Part shown: piece after piece, positions 24,301 through 35,117 of the stretch
Layout: each line of letters opens with the position of its first letter
Position numbering within the stretch: position 1 is the stretch's first letter
Assembly (NCBI GenBank): GCA_022605405.1
Contig: JABYQQ010000001.1
Coordinates: forward strand, 62,001-126,000
Direction: 5' to 3'
DNA length: 64,000 nt
Source: Earliella scabrosa
Taxonomy: Eukaryota > Basidiomycota > Agaricomycetes > Polyporales > Polyporaceae
Translations under genes and position numbers: made by a program
Notes under the pieces: generated by a model
What the model was told of the DNA's origin: nothing
Seen by the model: only the letters and a program-made list of their open reading frames with translations
Databases searched by the model: none

Positions 24301-27300
24301 GCGTATGTCTTCCAGGTCTCTTCAGCACGCCGCTCATTTGTCGGATGACCAGCGACTTTTGCCCTTCGCCAACCTACCTTCCTTGTGTTCCCTCAGTGGA
24401 GGTGCGCCCTGTCTCTTTCGTATGGGGATGTCCGGTACGTCTTGGCGCATTCTACGCGCATCATGACCCACTGACGTGAATGTTCTCTTCTCGGTCAGCC
24501 TGTCCTCCGCCCTCCGGTCTCAACGCGCTTAAGCTGAGCTCCCAAACGGTGAACCTGGATCAGACCACGCCGGGAGACGTGGGGCGGGGTTAGATGGAAA
24601 AGTCGAGGTGCGTCCAAGCGGGTCCTGATTGTAGATGCCATCCACTCATGGCTCCTGCATGCGTGGCGCCGCACCTGTCCTCGGCCTCAAAGACAACGGA
24701 GTTCAGTCAATGCTCCCCGTCGTCCAACTGAAGGCTCACGTCACCGCGTGCAATCTGTCTCATCCCGTCGCTTTGGTGGCGCGTTACTTCTGTCGTCGGT
24801 ATTTTGAACCATGCCAGGACAATCGCCTACTCTCCCTATCTCTCTGGTCTCCCTCCCCCAGCACTTCCCCGTGAGATACAAGATCCGCGGCTCTGCTCGT
24901 ACCCCAGGAGGTCGAACATGTCGAGACCCATCCACGTGAACTCACACCAGCTACCACATGGAGCATCGAAGGAGCGGGGCTGGTATGTGGTCGCTGAAGG
25001 TGTGAGATACATGTGCTCTTGACCCCCACGAACACCATTGATAAACTCATGACAGCTCTTGCTGTGTTCGCCCACACGTATCTCGCGAAGTGACAACCCA
25101 GCGTAGCATAATCCGGTTTACCAGCTCCGAGCACGCTGCAGGAGGTCGACGCAGTCGGTGGAGTAGTCCCTCGTCTCTGAGCGGTGGAGTCCGTGGCTAG
25201 TCGCTGTGCCCGGTAAGTATCGTCCTCGTAGACGTGGTGAGACCTCTCGTCGCGTACATGCGGTGCTCGTATCCTACGCGCTGCTGACTCAGCCTCGCCT
25301 AGCCTGGCGCCCGTCGTATCCTACTCCATCGGGTATCTTGCGACGACTTCACCGCGGCCGTTGATGGCGTCGGAGGATCCCATGAAATCTTCATTGATCA
25401 GTACAGACACTCCAAGCTGCTTTCTGCCTCCGTCTCCGTCTCTGCACCGCGATCATAGCGCCAACATGAGTTCAAGGTCCTCGACTCCGATTACGGCTGC
25501 AAGATAGACCACTTCACTCCTCGAAAGGCCTCTCCGACACAACGATACGACTCGACAGTGTGCAGTACAGGTTGGACTCGTATCCCAAGGTTCTGCAGTC
25601 GCACGTCCACGTTCCAGGGGATACGCAACGTGATATCGAGGAGGGATCTGTAACGCAGTATGCAAGCAGCATACTGATATCTTTCCTCTATACCCACGTA
25701 GCTACGCCCACCCACCGTTCCCTGGTCACTCCATCATGTATGAGAGCGTGCGCTCCGATAGCCCGCGCTCGCAATCCCAAACCCAACAACCGTGGGGGCT
25801 CGCGGCTACTGGGACTGGCACGAGGACTTCCACATCCAGCTTTCCCTTCCATCCTATCCACACTGCTCTCCTCCGACAGCGCTGCATCCGAGGACACTGT
25901 TGAGACTGCAAGCCCAAGCAGCCTGAGGCAGCTACAGCGAGTGCACAACCGGCTCGCTCCGGGTCCCTCGAACGCACCCGCAGAGCTCGTCTCTTCGCAC
26001 CTCTCTTTTCCCTCGCTCCATCTTGTCTGCCTCACCACGCCGCCTCCGTCGTCCATGTCCTGCATCCCGAGCGTGTTGTCGGTCAGTCCCTTAGATCCTT
26101 CCTCCGTGAACGAGCCGCGCGTATCGCGCGGAGGCGTCTGATGGCACCTATCCTGGCCCCAACGCTCAAATAAGTTCCGACAGGCAGCGAACCGGCCGAT
26201 ATCGTCTAGGCTCGATGGTGTTGGGAACGGTGCGGGGCTCGATGAGCCCTCTCTAGCACACGACGCAGAGCAGGCACAACTGTCCTCGTGTCCATGTTCA
26301 ACGGGCCCGGGAGCGTGTTCGCGTTTGGACCCGGACTCGACCAGACAACACGGCCATGCGCGCGCGCTGTCCCTGAGGTTCGCATCACCGCTCAGCACGA
26401 AGGCAAGGCCGTGAAGGCCAACTTGCGCGCGGACCCGTACTGGTATAGAGCCCGGCGATCAATCTGCCAGTCGTGTGGTAGACGACCTCCTGCATATAAC
26501 TCAATACCATAGCACCCTTCCGTCCTTGATCCGAGTGTATCGGTGGTGCCTTCTTGAACGGCGTCTTCTTCCTCAGGACGCGCTCGCCATCTTCGACCTT
26601 TCCACCGTGCTTCCTCATACGACCTCACGATCCGTCGCTTGTTCACCACGGATGACGAGGAAGCGGATCTGTTTGGATCCCTGCATGCTCGCCTGCATAT
26701 CCATCTTCTGGGTTTTACAGATGTCGTGCTATCGTCAGCGAACTCGACCTCAACCGCAGTTGCCCAAACTGGTCTCATAGACTCACTACCCTCTCAACCT
26801 CTCGCTTCATCGGCTGCGTTCGACTGACCCATCGCATTGCCTTCGCTCTCACTCGTCCGTGCTCGCATCTCCCTCTGAGAGCATGCTCTCGTTGTGCTCT
26901 TCGTCAATGTACATTCCAAGGCTGTTTGGGCATCCATGCGGAGTAATCTACGTCCGAAGATTAACACCGACCTTCACACCGACGCCCGCAGTTCAAGCTG
27001 TTGCGCGCGGCATCGCTACCTTGCCTCAACTACCTGACAGCAACATCAACACCGTAGGATCGCGTGGGTACTTCCCCGCGTCTTCTGGGGATGTATCGGC
27101 CGTCTGAGGTTCCCATTTGCCCACAGCTTCTCGGCTGAAGACGGCGATCAGAGCGGTGCAACACGGGAGGAAGACTGGGGGGACGATTCACAATATGTAT
27201 GATCATCACACTCGCACGATCGTGGACATTCTCCGGTACTTTGCACCTGTATAGGCTACGCACAATTCGAGCTCATCGCAACATACCATTAGAGATCCTA

Positions 27301-28407
27301 GTCGACGTATGCGAGTCCCTGACCCTACAAGCAAAAGCAATTATCGGAAGCAAGACTGAAAGCGGAAGCTCGAACAGGACTAGTACTGGAGACAGGAGGA
27401 GCGGGAGAGGGAAACTGCAACTCGAGTGCACATTCGAATGCGAGACAGGCTACAGTGGATAACCTGTGGGACTGTTGAATAATACCCCGTTTGAGTTTGT
27501 CTAGCCGTCGGAAGAAGTAGAAGTAGGGCCAACGCCAGAGGCCGACGGCTTCGAGTCAATGTTCGTGCTCGGGGCTTCGAATGGCCCGATCGTCTGCCGC
27601 ACTATGATTCATTAAGCAATTTCCGCAAGTGGGCCCCACACGCACAGCTTCAATCCGCAACCAATGCGAAGCTGTGTCTCCATCCCCCGCTAGGACACCC
27701 CCGGTGTAGCTCCGATCCTTTGAAAGGTGCTGCTGGACGCAGGCCAGTCCCGCTAGCAATCTCACGGTGCGAGTGGATGAAACCGGCCGGAAGAACGCAC
27801 TTGAGGGAATTCGTGGCCGATGGGCGCATAAACATGACGTTTCTAAACATCAGCACGCCAGTGAGCTCTCGTTCGCTCGGCGTCGGTTTTTGATCCGCAT
27901 GAACTTCTCATACGTCTGCAATCCCAGACCCATTCACGTGTGCCAGGACAGGCACGGTCACAACTCGTGAAGAGTGACGACGAGGGTTTCTTCATGCACA
28001 ATGCTGTTGTGCGGCTATACACCCTTCGACTCGACTGACACGCAGGCATAGTCTTTCCAGTGCCGGCTCAGAAAGCCGCTCTGAACACCGCGTGGTGATG
28101 CCGCGCGCGCCGCGAGCCATGAAGAAGACCAGAGCCATGAACATGCGAGAACAGCCTACATAGCAGTTAGCGGCGTTAGCTGGGGTTGAGATGGCTCCGC
28201 GCCCCTAGGGCGATGTTGCTCCTGTGTTCCGCTAACTCCTGGAGAGATATGTCTCGAGAATCTAATCGGGCTGTCCCACTGAATACCTCAAAGCGCTCGC
28301 AGCGGCCAGTGACAACGGCGAGAACCGGCCTTTTGGAGGACCGGTCCCAGCTGAGCGTGCTGCGTCTCACATACCACAATGGCATGGCAGGTGGTTTGAC
28401 GTGATCT
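21331..28407. other. Long gene-poor interval of degenerate sequence
   Basis: Seven kilobases without a supportable gene. The 45-bp hairpin motif is the one recognisable element (24,117-24,161). The larger open frames (22,447-22,764; 23,225-23,812; 25,560-26,141; 25,688-26,398) overlap on both strands and show no domain. The texture suggests ancient mutated transposon copies. Confidence 0.45.
24117..24161. repeat. 45-bp hairpin motif, copy 2
   Basis: Reads GTCACAGGCCACGTGG, then a centre with CCCATATCCGG, then a closing GTGTGAC. It is preceded by CATTGGCCAACGCGTTCG as in the copies at 8,960 and 63,949. Confidence 0.75.
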
Positions 28408-30195
28408 ATGCATCCGTATTTATTCTTGGACACCGGTGAGCTGGCCCGTGTTAGCACGTGCATGCACTTGACCTCCGACTGCATTCCCGCCATCTCCACC
28501 CCTGGAGAACGGTCCTCTGCCGTACGAGACGACATTGAGCTACCAGCCTCCGAATCTGAAGAGGTGCGAGGTTCTATCTGCTCTGTCACTTCATGGGATA
28601 CTGACCCTCCGGTGCCAGCCGCCGAAAACCATGAACAGCTCTCTGCCCCGACTCCCATCAAGTTGGAGACTGCCGACCCCGAAGGTACGCAGATATCGAA
28701 TACTAAGCTACAGGTGCAATACAACTTATCGTCCTCAAGGAGCGTTGGGAGGAGCACAACCTCCTGCCAACTGGCTCTGCGTTGCAACCTATCCGCTGCA
28801 GTTCATGGCGTGGATGCTACACGTTCTCGCATCGGCCGTATTCTCGTTACTTGTCAAATGGGCATGCGCATCCATCATGTCGGAAACCTCACTTGACAAG
28901 TTCACAGAGTGGTTGGAGCCAGCGGACTTGCCATCACCCCATCGGCGCACCTGGGAGATTCAGGATGTCTCGGACAAATCGGACAGTCTCGATAGCGATA
29001 TCATCAGGATGGCATACACGACCACCTTGCACCCGGTCCATCTTGACGCCGCTTCGCCCTGTCTACTCGCGCTTTCTCCGAAAGAAGTCGTCCGCTGCTC
29101 AAAGGCGATCTACGAGGAAACCGTCCGTCGTTGGAGAGATAATATGCACGATGTTTGGCGCATGATGCCCAAGCGCTTCTGGCGCGAGGTCTGGCTTGCC
29201 CTGCACGTCATGAATGTGGATAACTGCAACGTTGCTCCAGGTCGAAGTTTGCGTTTATTTCAATACGACATCGAAGGCTATGCTCCGAATCGATGGGACA
29301 ACTATCCTGATCCAAACACTGAGCAATTTGCTTCATGGGGCGCCGACATCTACAGTGTAGCATATGACGATCGCGCAGGACTAAAACTGCTCTCCTCGCT
29401 GGTTCTCCACCACCACAATTACCCTAGCCTGAGCATTACAACGCTTCAAAGGGGTGAGCTTGCTGTTTATACTACCGTTGTGAATATGCTAATGTCTGGC
29501 TGCACCTCCCAGTCGCACTCGTTGCACAACAGGCATTTGATGCGGCTACATCGCCCATAAAGTGGTGGATGAAAGAGCTCAACCATCTGCACTACGCACT
29601 TGCCCTGCTTCTGATCTGTGCTGCTCCCAATCCTGTCGCTCTCGAGGGCGAGGCGAAGGTGACGATCCAGGCTATCCGGACGTTCACACATCATGCAATC
29701 TCCGTCTTCTTCGAGCTGTACCGGCCTTTTGTCCGAGTCCCGACCAACATAGTTCAGGAAGTCGCCTTAGGCATGGCATGGGCCAACATGAACTGGGTCA
29801 TCCATTCCTTTCGGAAGGCGTAATACCAAGATGACGAGTTCCTCCCAGACCTGGTCGATGGGCTGGCATACTTCATTGCGCAAGAGGTGAAGGGGATAGA
29901 ATGGCTGCATTCGGATCGGTATGAACACCGAGAATGGTTCAGGGAACGCAAGTGTGAGCTAGACGAACGTAGAAAGGTGTTTTGTCTGGCACTTTTACAA
30001 CCGTACATGCTGACTCCGAGTTTGATTTCACGCCAGGCTGTCGCAACTCCCGACGCCCCACCCGCCGTGCCCAATTCATTGGGCTCCCACATCCCTCCCG
30101 CCGATAACGGTGTGACCGCGGCCTTCTCCATCGTCGGTATTCACAGCGTTGAGGTTCGGTCCGGCCGTCAATCGAGTGCACAATGTGACGGTTGA
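28408..30195 (+). pseudogene. DUF6535 paralogue, internally deleted and broken
   Basis: Exon 1 (28408-28684) and the start of exon 2 (28714 on, reading IQLIVLKERWEEH) are clearly homologous to the N-terminus of the gene at 19,666. The membrane segment, roughly 200 residues in the paralogue, is missing between about 28,760 and 28,900. The frame then resumes in the conserved C-terminal part (SDIIRMAYTTTLHPVHLD, RFWREVWLALH). A frame change at about 29,500-29,560 and an in-frame TAA at 29821-29823, before YQDDEFLPDLVDGLA, add further damage. This copy has only one C-terminal module, so the duplication seen in the 15.8-19.7 kb gene is specific to that gene. Confidence 0.8.
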
Positions 30196-30599
30196 CAAAT
30201 CGAATGATTTCCCCCCACAGGATACATCGTTTAATCTGGCGACCACGAACAGCAACGCGCTTGAGTCTTCCACTCCATACTCCGGCGACTAGACGAGTCC
30301 ATCGACTTGGACATCCCACCTCCGTACGACCCTCATCATGCATGTTCTTCCGCTGAATCCTTCCTGTCATCATTGCCGTGAACGTCTAGAGAAGCTCCAT
30401 CCCAGCGCGATTCTCCTCCTATCCAAATACCAGAACCTCTTCATAGAGATCTGCTTAATGCGCGTGTCGACGTCTGGGAGGAGGACGCTGAGGTAGATGT
30501 ATGTCAGAGAAACATCCTGAAATACGAGGCAGCACCTTCTGACTCACCAGAGACTGACTATCCAATATTTCTGCTCAGCCTTTGAAGCGTCATCCCGAT

Positions 30600-31620
30600 A
30601 CGTGGACAGACGAGCGTCCAGCACGTTCGTGTTCAGTCTGTCCTCTGATACGAGCGTGTCAGCGAACGCGGCCTATGCCATCGAGGAGTCTCGCTCGCCG
30701 CCGATCCCTCGTGGAATGGGTATGTATGCAGAGAGGTCGTCGACAAGCCAGAGGGAGAGGGGAAATACTGAGCTCGAGACTCAGGCCGCGCTGTGTAGCT
30801 CACGAGGCAAAATAATGCGTGTTCACGTTCTGCATAGTTCGTCCGAGTCGTGCTGATGCCTGCCTCGACTCTTGTCATCCCCGGCATGAACAGCCGCCGC
30901 CGGCCGCCGACTCCTGACAGCCATGGATGACTTACATCCACCGCGGACCGGCCTCGTGCGCACCAGCAAAGACAGACGTCCCCGCCTCCGAGCTTCTCAG
31001 GGTCAATCGGGACCTCCGAGTGTACCGCTGCGGCGCAGAACTCGACGTCGGGCGCGAGCTCGTGGCCGGTCATAATGGGAGGCTGACCGGCAAGCCGACG
31101 TGGACCTGAACGAGCACGCCTTGTGGGATGGGCTCAAGTACGGGGAGCGGAGTGAGCCATCCGGGAAGGAGACATGGGAGGGAGGCGAGGGCAGAGAGAT
31201 CGAGGACGAGAGGCGACGCGGGGAGCGCATCCAGGCGAGCGCGGTCGATGCAAGGACACCGATGTTCACGCGGGTGCCCGACGAAAAAGAAGAGATTGTC
31301 TGCTGTTCAAGCCAAATCAGGATGAACGCGTATCAGTATGAGGTAACGTCGACAGTGAATAGAACATACCTGCGCACGTGCCCATGTACTGGTCATATTC
31401 GCGTATTGGGTAGTGAGCTTGTCGCCACCTGAGAACGCGGAGACCCCGTTGCCTCCGGCTTGATTGCGCCGTTTCGCACCTCGTTCTGGTGGAACTGCCC
31501 ATGGAGAGCGACGGTGAAGATCGTCACAGACGGTCATCTGATAAATTTCTTCAATATCGGCCGACCCCTTGCAACGACATCGTTCTCCACCATAGACCCC
31601 TAGGCCGGGTGCGAAGTCTG
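30600..31620 (-). repeat. Degenerate dispersed repeat / fossil gene, copy 2
   Basis: Aligns by eye with 60,600-61,560 over nearly its full length, for example GTGTCAGCGAACGCGG, ATCGAGGAGTC, GACAGCCATG, TCTCAGG.TCAAT, GCAGAACTCGACGTCGGGCG and GTCTGCTGTTCAAGC. On the minus strand it reads as exon pieces (NIGVLASTALA; IDPEKLGGGD; WLSGVGGR) with a GT donor at GCAG|GTATGTTC. These pieces are shared with copy 3 (NIGTLVSTALA; IDPEKLGDGE; WLSGVGGR). The ancestral protein is not recognised. Confidence 0.72.
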
Positions 31621-33606
31621 ACTCGAGGTGGGTGATGTCAGACTCCACTCACCTGCACGTATTACAACCCTGTTGACCACCGACTTCACCATCCTCCATA
31701 GCGTTTCGCCAGCAGCACGCATCATGACTACCGATTAAGTCTGTCAAGTTCATGAACTCCTCTCTGCAGGTCGACGCCCGTCAGCACATCCGTCAGCGGA
31801 ACGCAGTTCAACGAACCTTGTCCACCCGCCGTGCCCTCAGGGTATTCTGCATCCCGAGGGGCTGAGACGAGCAAGTGTTGTCCGAATCAATGGCACATGC
31901 TCGAGGACGTCTGGTCACGTTCAGGGTAGGTTCTAGAGGTGGACAGCAGCAGGCGTTGCTTCTACTTATACGTGGATGGCCTGCAACCAAGGCACAACTC
32001 CACTGCACGCGCGTGTGTGTCAGGGTTCTGTGTGCAGGGTATACACGCAAATGACGAAAGTTGACTCACCTTGTTCAGGTCGACGAGCTGCTCGACAGGG
32101 GTCCAGGCCCACTCCGTAGTACCTGATTCGACTTCATAGCCATGTTCATTTACTGCGGTGCACTCCAGTGCTATCGAGAGACCGGGCGACGGAGTCCGGC
32201 ATACTCCAGCGTGCATGGGCGTTGCATCACTAACGCGTAATGCATCCTGCATCATGGGCGATTACTCGCAGCACAAGCATCGGGTAATACTGGACACACC
32301 TGAACCTAAGCTGTGACCCATCTATCCCTCTGTTCTTGAGTCTCTGCCGTGGATCGAAGCGCACGGGAGATGTGGACTGCGCGATACTCCATGAAGTTGT
32401 CGCGTGTAACAGTTGGCGTGTGTCGACACGAGTCGAATCGTGGACCAGGCGGATGATGTCAAGCGGCGGCGGTACAGGGTATACAGCAGGCAAAATCTGA
32501 GAGAGGTGGCCAAGAAACAGCTCAGAGAACTCGATAGAGCAGAGAACTGGCGAGGAACGCGTCCATGTTTCAGTCACACGCCATGTGGGCTACCCCTGCC
32601 ATATCGGGTGTGTGACTGCGCGCAACCAGACCAATTGGCGTCAAATTGCGACTCCTCCTTCGAGGACGAAGACTTCGGGTTCAAGTCCACCCATGCCGCC
32701 AATTCCAAGTCCGCATCCCTCTTCTCCTCCAAATGTTGCCGCAGCAGCAGCAGCCACCATGTGAGCGCGCATTGGACCCAGCCCAAGACTCGGAGATCCC
32801 CTGTCGAACTCGGACGCACCCGCAGGGCCTGACACCCCTCTCCTTCCCTGCCCTCCACTCTCGCCTCACTCAGTGCGCTGCCTGGTCTGTTTGTGTCTCG
32901 CGTCCTAATGGCGTCATTTGTCTATTTAAGATTACGGAGCTATTATTGTGGCTTACAGGGACTTCAGTTCGACATGCGAAAACCGCACGCATGCTGGCGT
33001 CGACGTTGAAGTCCAAGCCCCGTCAAGGGACTGTAGGGCGGAAATTACGCACCTGAAGCACACTAGGGCCTCCTATCACCGAATTTATGCACCTCCCCTC
33101 CGACTATTGTGCCTGACTGGATGACACAGCTGTGTAAGGGTGGACACGGACTGTTTACATGTGGCACAGACGCGTCATGAGCGGACGTACTCATGGGTTT
33201 CAGAGGTCAAGCCGCTTGCGAGATCGCCCGGGGGTCGCACGGTTTTACTGGATTAAGCCAGTCTGACTCTGTTTAGTAGGGATCGTACCCACTAGGATCA
33301 AGATAGACCTTGGGTCCGAGTGAGTCGTCGCTAGAGTGGACAATGACGAACGCAAAATGGTCACATGTCCCACGACTTCGCATTTCTGTCCCTGTGGATT
33401 GGACATTTGCCCGCCCTAGCTGGGGTTCCCTCTCCGTCGTACCGATCTTCCCCAAATTTTGTATCATAACATGGGAAGGTCTTCTCGTCCTCGGAAAATT
33501 GTTTTTTTGCTCTCAACTTGCGTCGTTCTTTCGGTATCGTTGCAAAAAATTGGTGTGGTCCAGGAGCGCTTCATACTGCCCTCCTACCAAATCGAGGACA
33601 CCTGAA
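31621..33606. other. Gene-poor interval with one coding-like fragment
   Basis: Between about 32,070 and 32,220 the minus strand reads SPGLSIALECTAVNEHGYEV and on to TPVEQLVDLNK with a GT donor after it, which looks like a relic exon. I could not build a gene around it. The fourth hairpin motif is at 32,573-32,616. Confidence 0.4.
32573..32616. repeat. 45-bp hairpin motif, copy 3
   Basis: Reads GTCACACGCCATGTGG, then CCTGCCATATCGGG, then TGTGTGAC, closely matching the copies at 8,960 and 63,949. Confidence 0.78.
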
Positions 33607-33676
33607 GTATGGCGCATCTTCCGGCGGAATCCGGCGGAATCCGGCGGATGATGGCGGCTGATGGCTTGGCTGATGG
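33607..33676 (+). repeat. GGCGGAATCC block, copy 3
   Basis: AGTATGGCGCATCTT is followed by three CCGGCGGAAT-type units, then GATGATGGCGG and GGCTTGGCTGATGG. It is nearly the reverse complement of copy 4 at 57,771-57,836. It may mark the left end of the 33.6-57.8 kb accessory block. Confidence 0.8.
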
Positions 33677-33749
33677 CTATGGGCGGCGGCCGCAGTGGGC
33701 TCATTGTGCACGACACTTCTACGCATTACAAGCGATAGCTTCCTATTGA

Positions 33750-34880
33750 CCTAATCCCGTAACAGCATGCATACGTCCCGCAAATAGTACGCGAGTGTGT
33801 GATTTAACCCCGTCTCATTTGTGCCGCAATGGCGATAAACCTCCATCTGCACGCTGATTCTACGTTCGGGCCAGTTCGTGACCACTCTGCAGGTCTCCTC
33901 CCATATCCACCGTAACGGGCATGTCGGGCCGTGTCGAAATGACCGTAACGTTGGAATCTTAGGTCTGCAGTGGGCCTTTGGGCGTTGTGACGCCTACCGT
34001 TGACCGGGGCACGTCTGCACCGTCAAGATCAACAACATGAACCTCAACGCGTCCATTAGAGTAAGCTCGACATGACAGTGGCATGTCGTGATCGGTCGCG
34101 CATCTATGGACTATCCACCGCACACCTCCATTCCAGTAACTTTCCCCCTTGGTCTCTAGGTCAACGTACCACGGCTCGTTTTGGGAGGTTCAAGCTCGCG
34201 CTGGACTTTCACGGGAAACATTCAAGTGATTTCGCACGGCCGTCTCATGTTACGCTCCATCCATCTAGGCCCAACGTTTTGATTGCGTTTGTTCCCTCCA
34301 ACAGCCCATGATGTCCCGCATGCGAGCGCCGCAACGGCGACGCGCCGCGGCATGGACTTGCATGCCGCGGGCGTACAGGCCTTCGCCTGCGAGCAACCGT
34401 CTCCCGGCCCACGTCGGCCCCGTCGGTACCCTCGTAACCCCCGTAACCCCCGTATTCACCGCAGACGAGCAATTGCAAGCCTTACCCTGTTCTTCGGTGG
34501 CCCTACACTCCATGGTCGGTCTAGCCTCAATGGCATCGCATCGTCTCTCTTGACCCCCAGGGTGGTCTCCGCTAACGTCTCTTTCTGACCCCCGCCCTCC
34601 AATGTTCCTTCCTCGCTCACAATGCACTCTGGAAGTCAGTTGATTCTGTTGGGTTCTTCAATGAAGTCAGTCTGACGGCACGTCTTCTTCGCGAGCTCTT
34701 CGCTGGTATCCGGCGATGTGCCACTGAGGTATTCCCATGCCTTCCACCCCACCCTCGCCGGCCCCGATCATATGGGCTGTCATTTCGGCGTTGCTATCGT
34801 CCCGCCACACCCTGTAACCACCGTGACCGCCGTAATCGCCGTAATGGTCGTAACCGCTGCCCCTGCCGTAACCCTTCTCT
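33750..34880. repeat. Left arm rich in CCGTAAC words
   Basis: The heptamer-like word CCGTAAC or its near variants (CGTAACCCC, CCGTAAT, CCGTGACC) recur at about 33,764, 33,911, 33,942, 34,431-34,450 and 34,806-34,872. Comparable words fill 57,030-57,610. No gene was seen in this arm. Confidence 0.6.
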
Positions 34881-35117
34881 TCTCAGAGAGACACCCAGCC
34901 CTCTGCTGACTCGTCGGGCACGACTACATCAGTGTAGATCATAAGAGTGTCTCATCTGCCCCCATAGGTGCTTGTTTGATTATTTTTGTATTTCGATGGC
35001 CCACTCGTGATCTCCAGTCGCCGTACTGATCCACATCATAGATCCAATGACGTTCGCCCTGCAAGGCGGCCGTACTACTTCGCACTGTCACCCCGCGTCC
35101 CGGTGCTTTCCCCCGTC

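Noticed and set aside
25688..26398. 236-codon minus-strand open frame
   Set aside because: Ser/Gly-rich composition with an equally long opposing frame; no domain recognised.
34425..34455. CGTAACCCCCGTAACCCCCG looks telomere-like
   Set aside because: The words are irregular, few, and part of a wider CCGTAAC-rich arm; the fungal telomere unit TTAGGG is not present.
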